From Ricordea florida (lineage: Eukaryota > Cnidaria > Anthozoa > Corallimorpharia > Ricordeidae), in contig OX453276.1 of assembly GCA_949710005.1 (NCBI GenBank), positions 14,151,633 to 14,215,632 on the forward strand: a stretch of DNA of 64,000 nt. Reading direction: 5' to 3'. Below, in pieces: positions 24,422 to 36,374 of this stretch (position 1 is the stretch's first letter; every line of letters begins with the position of its first letter). The notes beneath the pieces were generated by a model. It did no database searches. It had not been told where the DNA came from and saw only the letters and a program-made list of their open reading frames with translations. The translations under genes were made by a program, and so were the position numbers.

Positions 24422-27400
24422 TTAAGACAAATTTTCAAGCTTGTATTTAATGTGTAGCTTACTGATAAGATCCTGAATGGAGATGGCCAGGCTATTTAAC
24501 TTCATTGAATAAATATAATGGCGCATAAATAAGGTGGTGTAGTTGAATTTCCGTATTATTGCTATGTCGTGGGAGCTTGCAGTAATACCGAACAAGGTCT
24601 CCTCTGTGGTAGGAGAAATTTGACATGCATTCACTTGGTTGAACCAGCTCAAGACTTTTTGGATAAACAATTTGGTAAACATACATTCCATAAAAGAGTG
24701 CTCAATTGAATCTTTATCTCCGCAGTATAGACATTCATCGTCCGCCTTAATACCAAATCTGAATAGTTCTTTCTTAGTTACTATCGTTCTATGGATTAAT
24801 TTAAATTGAAACTCTTTGAGTTTAGTTTCCTTACAAATATTTTTTAGTGATCTAAAGATCTTAGTCCACACGTCCCTTTTTAAAGAGAGTCTTTCGCTCC
24901 AACGTTTAGGGCCCGTTTGATCTTCGGTGTGAATCTTGACGTTAAGCAAATTATAAAAGTCCTTTGACTTAGCCTTGTGCAGATTAATTTGTGTCGATTC
25001 GTTGAGGGAAAAGATATTATTATTTCCGGTAAAAAATGATTTGTTGATGATGTCGGAGCACTTGGCTAGAGACCTTAAGCGTTCCGGAATAGCACTAACA
25101 ACTTGACGATACTGTAAAAAATTGGATTCACAGGAATATTTATCCCAAAACTCGCGGAATGTTAAAAAATTGCCACTTTCATTCAATAGGTCATTAATTG
25201 ATAGAATACCCTTTTTAAACCATTCACTAAGGAAGATGGGTTTCCCGTCCACCAATATATCTTTGTTATTAAACAATACTAACTCCTGTTTTTGATCATA
25301 CGAGTAAAGAGTTTTTAATTTGTTGAAGGAGTCTAGTATCTTCTTATAAAAGGGCGGGAGATCTTTCGAATAATTTGTGTCGTAGTTGCACCTTAGTAGA
25401 AAGTTTAACCCTCCCTTTCTTCTGAAATAGTGCTCTGGAATAATACACCAATTACTATTGTCCGAAGTCCACAACAGTCTCGGGATCCAGGCAAGTTTTA
25501 GGGCCTTTAACATAATATCAAAGTCGGTCATGCGTATTCCACCGTTGTCTGGATCCTGGTAAAGGCCTGATCTTTTTATTTTATCTTTTTTATTTTTCCA
25601 GAGGAACTTAAAAGATTTTGTTCTTACAATTTCCACAATTCCTTTGGGAACATCCAGATTAGAGGCCGAATAAATAAGTTGCGATATGCCCAAGGTTTTA
25701 ATTAACATGGCTCTTCCAAATATCGTCAAGTCCTGTGAACTCCACATATCCAGCTTAATTTGCAACTTTTGGATCTTTTTGTCGAAGTTGAGCTCATTAT
25801 TCTCCTTAGTATTATACGAAAAATATATCCCCAATATCTTAACGGGGCTGTGGGACCATTTTAAATCCAGAGGCTTACTTCTATTGCTTTTCCATTTCCC
25901 CAACCAAAGCGCCTTCGTTTTCTTTACATTTAAGGACAGGTCAGCAATTCGTTCGAAATCCCCAACAATTTTCAAGGCCATTTCTAAAGATTCTATGTCC
26001 GCATTGAATAGAATTGTATCATCAGCGAATTGGGACAGCTTGATTTCCTTACCGAAGACTTTGATTCCTCTCACGTTGGAATCCTGACGTATCTTATTTG
26101 AGAGTACCTCTGCAGAAAGAATAAACAAATAAGGGGAGAGTGGGCAACCTTGCCGAACTCCTTTTGATGGTTTAAACCAACTGGTTATAAAACCATTGTT
26201 TTGTACCGCACTTTCTATGTTCATGTAGAATATCTTAATCCAGCGCTTGATGTCATTACCAAAATTAAAATGATCTAAAGTTTTCATTATAAAGGACCAT
26301 TCAATCGAATCGAAAGCTTTACGGAGTCTAGGTAGATTAAAATACCAGGTAATTATAAGTTATGCAGATTCGTATATTCCATTATGTCACTTATAAGTCG
26401 GATATTTTCCCCAATGTAGCTCCCTTTTACGAAGCCTGTTTGGTCAGAGTGGATAAGGTTTGGTAGTGTCGGTTCAATGCGTTTTGCTATTGCTTTTGCC
26501 GCTATTTTAAGATCAACATTAAGCAAAGTAATCGGTCTCCAGTTTGAAAGATCTAGGAGTGACCCATCTTCTTTCGGAACTAAAGTAATTATTCCCCTTT
26601 GTTGTGAAATGGAGAGTTCACCTTTCTCATGCGCTTCGTTAAAACTTGCTATTAAATCATTTCCTAAAAGATCGAAAAAATAGGTATAAAATTCAACGGT
26701 AAATCCATCTTCCCCCGGTGCTTTATCATTCTGAAAGGTTTCTAGTATCTTTTTGCATTCTTCGTACGTAAGTGGACCCTCCAAGGTTCCTTGCACGTCC
26801 TCTGAAAGCTTAGGCAATACAACATTTTCAGTGAATGTGTCATAATCAGTTTCAGAAAAGGTTAAATCCGAGGTATATAGGTTTCTATAATAATCTTCAA
26901 TTTGCTCTGGAATCAGTGTCTCATTGCACGTAATAGAATCATTTTGTAATCGAAGTTCACTGATAGTTTTTTGTTGTAGTTACTTTTTTCAAGATTGAAA
27001 AAATACTTTGTTGAGCGTTCACCATTTTCTATCCAGCGACATTTTGCTCTAAACATTGCCTGTTTTCCTTTTTCTTCGTAAATTGACTTAAGTTCCGTTT
27101 TCAGTCCGTCATACTCCCGTAGTACTCCATCGATGTAAGGAGAAGAAGAAGAAAAATTATCGCAGATAATAACATCAAGTTGGTCTATTCTACGTCTTAA
27201 TTCCTGTTCTCGGTTGCTGATGCATTTTGCTTTATTTTTGGAAAAGGAAATAGTCGCAGATCTAATTTCCATTTTCATTAACTCCCAAAAGAGCCTGTTA
27301 TCCGTCACATGGCTATAATAACTGCACGCGTGAGCGTATGTATCACGAACCTTACTCACATACTGCATGTCATTCAATAGGGTGTTGTTAAATTTCCAGA

Positions 27401-28172
27401 GTCCTGGTCCCCAAGGAGGTTTGTTGGGCCAAGATAGCGAAATATAAATTGCGTTATGGTCAGGTGCGATAGCATGATAAATTTCCGAATTCTTTACATC
27501 CCCAGAGAGATTTTTTGCAATTAAGAAAAAGTCAATCCTAGATTTAAGTTAAAGAGATTTTGATTCGTACGTGAATTTGCGTAACTTTGGATGTCGCATT
27601 CTTTGAATATCCACTAAGTCAAACATTTCCATCGTTGTCAGAATGAGATTACGGTAACTGGACGGTTTCCACGGTGCACCTCCAATCTTATCTTTTTTTG
27701 ATAAAGTACAATTCCAGTCTCCCCCGACAATTAGCGAGGTGAGCTCTGATTTATCGATTATGCAATTGTTGAGCTCTTGCATGAATTGGAGTTGATTAGC
27801 CTGGTCATTAGGTGCGTAAATAATGCACAGTGATAGTTTTTGTCCATTAAGAGTGACTGTAATAAGCACTATTCTGCCCGAGTCATTGGCATAAGAATAA
27901 TCAACTCTTGGTTGTACAAGGGGATCAATTAGAATACACACACCTTTAATATGCGTGGTGCCATGTGAGAAAAATAGCTCGCCACCCCATTCTTTTCTCC
28001 AAATATTTTCATCGGCTCGTGCTGAATATGTTTCTTGTAAAAAATAAATGTTTGCTTTTTGATCTTTTAGGTATGAAAATATACTCCTCCTCTTGATTTG
28101 ATCTCTGATTCTCCAAATGTTCAATGATAAAACGTCAAATTTGGACAAACTACCCGTATTCATATTACACAA
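24422..28172 (-). pseudogene. LINE ORF2: endonuclease and reverse transcriptase, frame-broken
   Basis: Four minus-strand frames cover one protein: 28172-27549 (AP-endonuclease: LSLNIWRIRDQ, FLQETYS, GGDWNCTL), 27377-26913 (linker, RTKYFFNLEK-like region), 26817-26353 (RT start: DKAPGEDGFTVEFY, LSNWRPITLLN, HSDQTGFVKG) and 26287-24422 (RT core: GVRQGCPLSPYLF, FADDTILF; C-terminal CLYCG-x-KDSIEHSF-MEC Cys/His motif). It is broken by at least three frameshifts or stops, near 27545, 26900 and 26330. The intact poly(A) and target duplication show that insertion is not ancient. Not functional as read. Confidence 0.85.
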
Positions 28173-28365
28173 AAAGGAATTAAGTTACGAGAAAAAAAAA
28201 ATACAAAAACTCACGAAAGTATAAACAATCCAGACAACGAACACTGACAAATACACACAACAATACAAAAGAGAACAACTAAACCTTTTTGCAAGTAGGG
28301 TAAAGAGATAAGTCACAGTTCCAAACAGAGTCCGTCCCCTCTCCCAAAATAATTCTGAAAGCAGG

Positions 28366-28943
28366 CTACAGATTCTCGAGGTCCTCTAATTCGATGATTT
28401 TGATGGGTTTCCCGTTCGGCGAAGTCTTCACGTAAATTGTTCGGTCCATCGACCATGCGCTCAATAGCTCGCCATCTCTACGTTTCTCGTTAGCTCTCGA
28501 CATGATGCGGCGACGATAGGAAGTTAAATTTTCGTTGATGAAGATCCTTGTCAACTGTACTTTCGTTGCGTAAGAGGGGTCGGGGAAGAGGTCAGCCAGT
28601 TTGACGTGTTTAAGTTTTGTTCTAGCTCTGTAGAGATTCGTCTTGGCTTTATGACTAATAAATTTAGCGATTATTGCTTTGTTGCCCCAAGTATTTAATT
28701 TATGGGAAACTTCAATGTCATCGTAGTTGACAGGAACCTCTAGCGCTTCTGCTACTTTTAGGATGGCCTCTTCTGTGGAGTTGTACGCGCTTTCTGGAAT
28801 TCCATGGAATTCAAGAGAGTTTTTCCTGGTATACTGTTCTTGGAGGTCGTAAAGCTCTGCTATTTCCTCTTGTTGTTCATTTATTAGTTTCTTCGCATCG
28901 TCGAGCTCTTTCTCCGTAGTTGCAAACTGTGCCCTGGCTTTAG
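28366..28943 (-). pseudogene. LINE ORF1, 5'-truncated
   Basis: An open frame runs from the truncated 5' end of the element to TAG at 28366 without stops. It shows a coiled-coil tail (EKELDDAKKLINEQQEEIAE), then an RRM-like region starting RKNSLEFHGIP, then the C-terminal TRIFINENLTSYRR, typical of L1-type ORF1 RNA-binding chaperones (transposase_22 family). The N-terminal coiled coil is missing because of the 5' truncation. Confidence 0.75.
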
Positions 28944-29570
28944 TTGAACAAAATTGCTACCCTGAACAAAACTGTGGAAAATGAAAATTTTGATCATATT
29001 TGCAACACAGAGCAAAAATATGGGAAAAGTGATGTTTGACCAACTTTGCTACAACGAGCAAAACAGTAGAAAATGACAGTTTTGATCATATTTGCCATAT
29101 TGGCAAAATTGAGGATAAAGTGGTATTTGGCCAAATTTGTTACAGTGGGCAAAGCACATATAAAATGATTTGTTGCTCAGATTTACTCTCCTGGGTAAAA
29201 CTTTTGAAACATGTATTTTGGTCACATTTACTACAGTGAGCAAAAATGTGGGAAATTATTCCTTTGGTCGAATTCGCAACAGCAAGCAAACGCATTCAAA
29301 AATTCGTCTCCGATCCGTTTTGCCTATTTGAGCAAAAGCCTGACAAATGTCACTTTTAACATCAGGTTTATTAGCCCTGCAAATGCCTTGAAAAAGTAAA
29401 AGTTATCCTTGCATTTACACATGGGGCAAATTTAAAGCAAATGCGGCATTTACCACCTTTGCCATCAATGCAAAAGTATGGCAAATTTGATCCTACATCA
29501 TTTGGCAAAATTAAGCAAAATTGAGCAAATGTGGCATTTGCCGATGTTTTGCTCCAAATTTCCTATACGG
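28944..29570. repeat. 46-bp tandem array, right part
   Basis: It continues the array of 23989-24181 in phase. Units are clear to about 29200 and decay to scattered GAGCAAAA and TTTGCCA words by about 29570. Small ORFs across it are repeat artefacts. Confidence 0.8.
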
Positions 29571-29803
29571 GTAAATCCGTTTTTTCGTCCTGTGCAGTGA
29601 AGACAACGATGGCTTGTTTGAGGACCATGACAGTGCATTCTTTAGTTTATATATGTAATGACAATATGTTATTTTTTTAAATAAATATTGTGTTGACGTA
29701 ATGTATATGAAATGATTCATATATGAACTGCGGATGTAAATGAAAGTGATAAATGATCATAGCAGTGAATTTCCAATTTAAGCAACTGGAATAAAGAAGC
29801 CTG

Positions 29804-29810
29804 AAAAAAA
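29804..29810 (-). terminator. Pol III terminator (T7)
   Basis: Seven T residues on the minus strand lie 5 nt beyond the tRNA-like 3' end. They form the loop of a hairpin in which GAAGCCCTGAA pairs with TTCAGGCTTC. Confidence 0.65.
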
Positions 29811-29815
29811 TTCAG

Positions 29816-29887
29816 GGCTTCAACGGGATTCGAATCCGTGACCTCCGCGATACCGGTGCGATGCTCTACCAACTAAGCTATGAAGCC
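29816..29887 (-). tRNA. tRNA-Thr(GGU)-like gene or tRNA-derived repeat
   Basis: The 72-nt sequence has a perfect 7-bp acceptor stem (GGCTTCA/TGAAGCC), an A box (TAGCTTAGTTGG), a near-consensus B box (GATTCGAATC) and a T7 terminator. By standard numbering the anticodon is GGT (plus 29852-29854). Oddities: position 33 is C rather than the invariant U, an A-C mismatch closes the anticodon stem, and an A-C mismatch occurs in the T stem. This suggests a tRNA pseudogene or the head of a tRNA-derived SINE rather than a working tRNA. There is no intron. Confidence 0.65.
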
Positions 29888-29889
29888 AC

Positions 29890-31545
29890 ACATGTCTGCC
29901 AACAATTGTATCAAAGATTTGAAATCACCTCCAAACAAGGAAATGGCATATATGCTATATAGAGAAATAGTTACTCAGTACGCCAAACGTAACAGAACCT
30001 ATGCTTGTACACGATACATAAAAGAGACAGTTTTAGATTACATATAGCTATGCATAACCCATTCCATTGTTACAATAATGAGGAATCCGCTAACGCTTTG
30101 AGTGAGCATTGATAAAGTAATCGTGTTGTGGATAATTGTAAATTTCTGCATTCGAGCTACAGTTGGTGCATTTGTGTGATTTCAGTACCGATATGTTGTA
30201 AATAATTAAAACGAACTGTCCCTCTTCTTGCTGCCTATCTCTCTTATTGCCAGTCAAGAGTGACATGAGGCAAATTTATGCCCATTGGAACAATGAAAAG
30301 AGCAAACCAAAGTTATCCTAAAATGTCTCAAACCATAAAAAGTTGAAAATAGGTTGTTGCACGGTCTACTTGTTGTGACATTTTTGTTGTTGTATACTCT
30401 TTAAAGCGCTTTCCCCCCACCCACACCCACTCTTTTTTTCGTTTCCCTCACAACAAAATAAAAGCTAAACTGTTTTACTGCGCATTTGTAAGGGATCAAT
30501 CCCAGTGCGTTTTAAAAGTAGCATCATAAGAAGCGTAATTTAATCAATATACCCCATAACTAGAGATTCATTCTCTACCCCAATTTTTTGTTTTTCACTT
30601 TTTGAGATTCCCTTGTATAGCATATGTCGGGTACCTTATCTGAAGCTCGCAAGGTTTCATTCCTCCATGCACCAACTTGCCAGCTGCTTTCTTAATGCCT
30701 CCTCGACGCTGTTGTTCTAATGTCCTCTTTTGTTATCCGCATTGGCAATTAGACCTTTGATAACCCGGAAAGACTTGTATATGTAAGAACACATCTGGCT
30801 TTTTCTAGTCCACTATAGTCACTCGCCAGGTTGAATTCATAACCATACAACAACAGCGAGAAGGCATTACGCGTGAAATTTCTTGTTTACTTTCCTCCGA
30901 AAAGAAACGGTCTTGTTTTGAATTCGATGTGAAGGCTACTATCCAATCAGAGGAATTCTAGCAAGCACAATGTCGGCACGTAAAGGCAAACATGGGCCTG
31001 TTTGCAGTGCTGTTACTATTGCAAGAAAAATTGGCCATGTAACGTAACATGGCGTGTTTTATTCATTGAAAATGTACAAATTTTTGCTGAGTCAGCATTT
31101 GCATCAAAATTTCAACGTTAAAATGCCATTTTCGCGTCTAACTTCTGCAAGAAAAAGCCAATGACCACCAAACTTGGTAATATAATGCGAAATGCAATGA
31201 TCTATTGATTGCAATCAAATTTTTTTTGCTGAGTCAGCATTTTTTCAAAAACCCCTTTTTGACGTCTGCCAATGAAATTGGCATGTGTCAATTAATTGTA
31301 GAGATTGTTTCGTTGATCGACTCATACAGAAGGTCAAGTGCAATAACATATCTGAGTTTCAAGTGCTCATCTTGAAAGATAAATTAATTAGAGTTTTTCA
31401 AAGTAGAGAAGATTGGGTCATTTTATGATTGTATGTTACAAGAATGACATGTTTGGTAACTTTGCAGTGCTTCAACTAGTGCAAAAAATGCAAATAGTCA
31501 CCAAGATTGGCCATATAACGTCACATGGCATTTATCATTCATTAA
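29890..31545. other. Non-coding region with degenerate direct repeats
   Basis: No gene seen. Segments near 31008-31075 and 31467-31545 resemble each other (TTTGCAGTGCT, TTGGCCAT-TAACGT-ACATGGC, TTCATT), and TTGCTGAGTCAGCATTT occurs twice (about 31084 and 31228). These hint at an old duplicated element next to the piggyBac insertion. Confidence 0.5.
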
Positions 31546-31549
31546 TTAA

Positions 31550-32462
31550 CCCTTTCCCGTTCGACCGTGCCATATGGCACTCGCATGTACCACCCCTCAA
31601 ATTCCCAAGCGTGCCATATGGCACTCCACATAGCCGTCAATTCAAGCCAATAAAAAATGCTTATTTTTATTGTTTCTTCTGGCCTATTGTGTTTTAACCA
31701 ATAGGGTTAGAGTGTAAGCCCAGTTCAAGCCAACTTTCAGGGGTGGTGTTCATACGAATTTATTGAGAAATTGCGAGTTCAAATTTGTCTGTGTAGTTCT
31801 AAAATGGCGGCGCTTTTCGATTCAGATAGCGAGGAAGAAGAGTTCATTGGCTTCACTATTGAACCCGGATTTTAGCAAAATGATTGTCAGTCAGAATCTG
31901 ACATTTCTGTTTCGTCCGTGGACACTGAGGATTTGTCAGACCTCGATCTTAGCGATCAGGAAAGTGGCGAAGAAGACGAACAAGAGTGGAACGAGGATCC
32001 TGGTCCAGTTGTTGTGAATCCGTTCGTCGCAAATACCGGCCTGACTAGGGACGTTCAAGGTTATTCGACCCTTAACTTTTTTAACCTAATGTTCAAGGAA
32101 AGCAATTTTGACAGAATTGCAGAGGAAACAAATCGTTATGCGCGGCAAGCGATGGAAACAAAACCGGACCCTGCTTGGCGTGAAACGGACGCCGAAGAAG
32201 TGAGGGCATTCTTCGCATTAAATATCTTCTTTGGGATAAAACAACTGCCCGAAGTGTATTCCTACTGGTCGAAAAATCAGCTTCTCGGAGTCGCAGAAGT
32301 GCAAAAGATTTTTCCGAGGAATCGTTTTGCGAAAATATCGCAATATCTTCATCTAAACGATAAGAGAAAAGAATTGCCACGTGGGCACGCAAACCACGAC
32401 AAATTATTCAAAGTGCGACCTCTTCTCGATTCTATTGTAGAGGCCGTTAAAAGCGAGTATGT
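31550..32462 (+). mobile_element. piggyBac-type transposon, 3'-truncated
   Basis: The left end CCCTTTCCCGTTCGACC follows TTAA (31546-31549), the piggyBac target site. The terminal region carries the 14-bp palindrome GTGCCATATGGCAC twice, about 45 bp apart (near 31567 and 31611). The transposase reading frame stops resembling the family at about 32462, and no right terminal repeat was found. Confidence 0.75.
31804..32462 (+). pseudogene. piggyBac transposase, N-terminal remnant
   Basis: ATG at 31804 opens a typical acidic N-terminus (DSDSEEEEF), interrupted by TAG at 31873-31875. It then continues in the same frame through DLSDLDLSDQES, FFALNIFFGIKQLPEVYSYW and LHLNDKRKELPRGH to LLDSIVEAVKSEY. 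The family then needs the catalytic Asp-containing block, but here the sequence changes to unrelated DNA. All catalytic aspartates are missing, so the copy is dead. Confidence 0.8.
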
Positions 32463-34198
32463 CGTCGTCCGTGTCGGAGTCGTATTCAACAACCTCTCCT
32501 GGTGTCCACGTGGACAGTATACGCTCGACTGCGTCTCTAGAACAGCCCTCATTTTTCATTATGATGTAAACAACTGCCTAAAAATGAGATCACAAACGAT
32601 AAAAGCAATATCTCTGTTATCTCTAAGGCACCCATCCTGTTTAGGTAGCACAGTTTATGTTTAATTATGCAAGATGCCATTACGGCCTTGTTATAAAAAT
32701 GTGCGCGTAAAATTCTAACTTTTCCAACAAATTACAATAAAAATAACTTTTTCCAACCCTAGAAAATCGGTTGTGGTAGTCGACGTCTACCAAACAATTT
32801 TAATTTTGAAAATGTTGCAAACAGGATAAGTCAATTGTACAGGAATGCAGTGTACTACTCTGGGAACTTAATATGCACTACGGACCAACAACCAAGGAGT
32901 GCTCCTCTAAAACCTTCAGAAATGAAATATTTGTAGCCTACTTGTCTCAGGAATCTTTTTAACAGAGTAAGCTGAACTTAAGAAATGGTTGTTCAACTTT
33001 GTAAGGACCTATGGAATAAAGAAAAAAAGCCCTCTTACCTCTGGTAACAGAACAGACAAGACATAGTCAAACATCCTGGTATTTGAACGGGGGAAATCCG
33101 TCCAAAACGCAGGAAGGAACGAGGAGATCTCATTGGTAAATCTGCGAATCTGATAATAGTGCATAGTGCAGGTCAGCGGGAATTTGTGGTTACCACTAGT
33201 AGTTATACTTTATGTTGGCAAAAGGAAACCAGAAATATATTTAATGGAAGCATAGGCGAGTGACTTATGATGTTCTAATATAATGACCAGTATCATTGTA
33301 TAAGAAAAACTAATTTCGAGCGTCTATTTCATATACACGTCTTCAGTAATGAAAGAAATGAAAACATATTATTTCCAGAGGAAGTTATATTCTCAGCTGA
33401 AGCTGTTGTGTTCTCTACTTGTGTTTCAAAAACCCCATGAAGCACCACGATATTTCCTGTTTGTTGTGCTATCGATTCTTACCATTCTAGAAGACATAGG
33501 ACATCCATTTCCGCAAATGCCAGCACCCATCAAAAAGAGATCTGTGTTTCTTTTCTCTATAAAAAGAGTGCGCCGTTTGCTAACGATTTTTTTATAGAGT
33601 ATATTCTTTAGGTAATCCTACAAAAACAAAATAATTTAAACAAATTAGGAATTGAAATAGTTGAAGGGCAACGACATAGCGGATTACAAATGGTATCTTA
33701 ACTGAGGAAAGCTCCGGCGTCAATAGGGACATATTGGATGGATAGTTGGTACTGATGAAATATGAAAGAAATATATAATCAATAATTCGACATTAACATA
33801 AAAAGGGAAGGGGAGGAAATGTAACATTGATTTCCTGATGAAACGCAATGACAAAACCTATACTTAATTACCTTATAACAACAGCTTTAAGTTAAACGAC
33901 AGCATATTCATACATAGACAGAAATGCTCGTATATTTTTATACAAGCACAGTATTCTTTCGGTTGCGTTAACTTATTATAAAACGATTACTGTCTATAAA
34001 TCGTTAATATATGCAGTGGTTCTAACACTAAAAGGGATTTCAAGAGAGTAGTTTAGACATGGAGGAAAGAGTCCAAAACATATAAATTTAGTTCCAGCAT
34101 TGATGATAAATGATAAATGATTGCTCGATGCAATTTAGAGTTTCAGCGGTAACAAAAATGGTTCAGTTAATCAATTCAAACAGTCATGTCCTTAGTAC
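32463..34198. other. Non-coding region
   Basis: No confident gene. On the minus strand near 32560-32450 a frame reads TPGEVVEYDSDTDDD, which could be an exon fragment of another element abutting the broken piggyBac. The rest is AT-rich and featureless. Confidence 0.4.
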
Positions 34199-36374
34199 TT
34201 ACGATCGTTCAATCTGCACAATTGAACATCTGCAGTCATAGTCTCCTTTAGGTTTTCTCTGTATTCCAACGCATTCATAATGAAACCAAAAATGACATTT
34301 ATCGCAGGCAATCCACTTAAGATTTCTGCCTTCTTTTGGTACTGGCTCTTGACAGAGGAATGCTTGACACTTGACCGAATCCTCCTCCTCTGCTACCTCT
34401 TCATTTTCCTGCAGTTCTTCGTTATTATTCTTGCGTTTCCTTCTTTTTGACCTTCGCGTGGAAACTGAAGGTGCGTTGTCTTCCCTGTGATTTCTTCATT
34501 TTCTTCTTGTTGTACTGTGCGATGCGTCTGTTATGGTGTTTGTTTTGTCACCTTGTCCAGTCTCTGTTTCGTTGTCTGGTCCGTTCCGTGTTTCGTTGCC
34601 TTGTCTGGTCTGCATTCCCTCGTCTGTTCTGTTCTGTGTTACGTCACCTGGTCCACTTTGTGTTTCGTTTCCTGGTACACTCTGCGTTCCGTTGACTTGC
34701 CCAGTCAGTGTTCTGTCACCTAGTCCTTCCTGTGTCCCGTCATCTGGTCCGTTCTGAGTTCCGTCATCTGGTCTAGTCAGTGTTCTGTCATCTGGCCCGT
34801 CCTGTGTTCCATCATCTGGTCTAGTCTGCATGATGTTGTCTGGTGGGTTCTGTGTTCTGTCATTTTGTCTAGTCCGTGTTTCGTTGTCTGATCCTTTCTG
34901 TGTTCCGTCATTTGGTCTAGTCTGTATTTCGTTGTCTTGTAAGTTCTGTGTTTCGTTATTTGGTCCATTCTGTGTTACGTTCGCTAGTACAGTATGTGTT
35001 CTGTTGTCTGGGACATTCAGTGTTTCGTTTTCCGTTTCCAACTTAAAAATAATTTTATCCCGTTCATTGAGTATCCTTTGGAGGGTCTTGATTCCATAAT
35101 TGGATGGATGCTTAAAGGCTATCCCTAGGTTCTCGACTTGCAAATTTACTTTTTTATCTTTAATTTTCCCATACGGTACAGTTAAGCCACTTTTACCACA
35201 TGCTTGGCCTGAAAAGGAAAAACGAACCATTTTAATTGACTAATCAGGAATGAGAAGCTCACCAACGTTTTGATAATAACTTCTGTCATTTGCTTTTGGA
35301 TTCTCGTGTATGGATTGACATGCCAGATAACTATTCAGCAATAATAGCATTCAATGAAATTGAAGATTGACTCACTGTATTTTTCGTTAAAAAGCTCTCG
35401 CACTTTGCGGCGCAGTTTCTCCTTCTCTCCACCCTCTCGTAGATGAACTCGCTGTGGTGCACTTGGTCCTAGACAGCAAGAATAGGTACAGTAACATTAT
35501 TACTGAGAGTTCAATTGATGGTGTATTATACCTCCTGTACCTTCGTTAGGTGTAAGCTGTTTAAATAGAAAAATCTGAAGAAAAAGATTAACATACCTTC
35601 AGCATTAACGTAGGAATAGAATTTCCCTCCTATGTTTGATTCCTCTTAAAAAGTAACTGCTCTAGGATGACCAAACACATCCATGCTACCTTTGCCATCG
35701 TCATCTAAAATAACTGCACATTTTACGCCAAGTTCTCGAAGCCTTTCACACTGAAAATGTAATAAACATCAATGCAGTTCTAAGTCAGTCGTTCCACTGC
35801 AAGGTACATTTCATTGAGTTCGACTACTTTTGGCACACGCAAAAGACCATTAACAACTAGTTACACCTTTTTCGATAAGGGATTTACCTCACGTTTCATT
35901 CTTTTCTTAGTCCTCTTGATTTGTTCTTCGCGAGGAATGATTTGGGTAGTCCTCGGGCGGGTGTTGAAATCGGTCCTCTCGTTTTGAGTAAGGGCCGTAC
36001 ACCATTCCTTGGCAAGGTACTGATTGCGTTCTGTCAGTTCCATTTCTTTAAGGGATTCTGAAATAAGAAAATGTTATTGATTAAAATACAAAAGGTAACT
36101 TCCAAATTTGAGAATGAACTATAATCTTGAGCACATATTTATTTACACCTAATTGATTTCGAGTGCTGTTTGTTTGCTTCAAACTACTGTAGCTCCAAAA
36201 GCAGTCAAACAGCACTTACTGAACGCAAAATACGAGCTATATCGGTTTTATGAAAATGCTTTCGAAGTATGACATGAAAAAATATATTTAGACAATATCA
36301 ACCTACCGTCCAATTCAGCGGTTTCTTTACAAAAGAGGTTAAATCCGTTGAGATTTGACTTGATGATTCTACAT
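34199..36374 (-). pseudogene. PHD-finger gene with 8-residue repeats, decayed
   Basis: Exons inferred on the minus strand are about 36374-36307 (RIIKSNLNGFNLFCKETAEL), 36057-35888 (ESLKEMELTERNQYLAKEW...KKRMKRE), 35750-35597 (CERLRELGVKCAVILDDDGK), 35468-35376 (VHLREGGEKEKLRRKVREL) and 35208-34199. The last exon holds a conserved start (ACGKSGLTVPYGKIKDKKV), about 20 copies of an 8-residue unit like TQNGPDDG, a basic segment, and a C-terminal PHD-type zinc finger (CQAFLCQEP, WIACDKCHFWFHYECVG). Two in-frame stops are present: TAA at 35646-35648 and TGA right after STTRRK (near 34496). The finger suggests chromatin binding; linkage to a mobile element is likely but unproven. Confidence 0.5.
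34540..35030. repeat. 24-bp minisatellite within coding sequence
   Basis: About 20 units of 24 bp, plus-strand pattern TCTGGTCCGTTCTGTGTTCC with a GTCA end, encode the 8-residue repeat on the minus strand. Frame is preserved across the array. Confidence 0.85.

Larger units (their letters stand above)
24182..28943 (-). mobile_element. 5'-truncated Tx1/L1-like non-LTR retrotransposon
   Basis: The element lies on the minus strand, with a poly(A) tail seen as the T run at 24182-24199. It is flanked by a perfect 12-bp target duplication, TTGAACAAAATT, at 24170-24181 and 28944-28955. It contains the C-terminal part of ORF1 and a full-span but frame-broken ORF2. It inserted inside one unit of the 46-bp array. 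The ORF2 style (WRPITLLN, FADDTILF, long connection and C-terminal region) suits the Tx1/L1 group. Confidence 0.9.

Noticed and set aside
25686-26087. Plus-strand ORF inside LINE ORF2
   Set aside because: Antisense of the reverse transcriptase; no independent evidence.
23989-29570. CRISPR-like regular array
   Set aside because: The 46-bp units are contiguous tandem repeats without unique spacers, in a eukaryotic genome.
29816-29887. Functional tRNA-Thr
   Set aside because: C33 and stem mismatches argue for a tRNA-derived repeat; kept only as tRNA-like.
34447-34757. Plus-strand ORFs opposite the PHD gene (Val/Phe/Cys-rich)
   Set aside because: They are antisense readings of the 24-bp minisatellite; the minus-strand frame has the domain signals.
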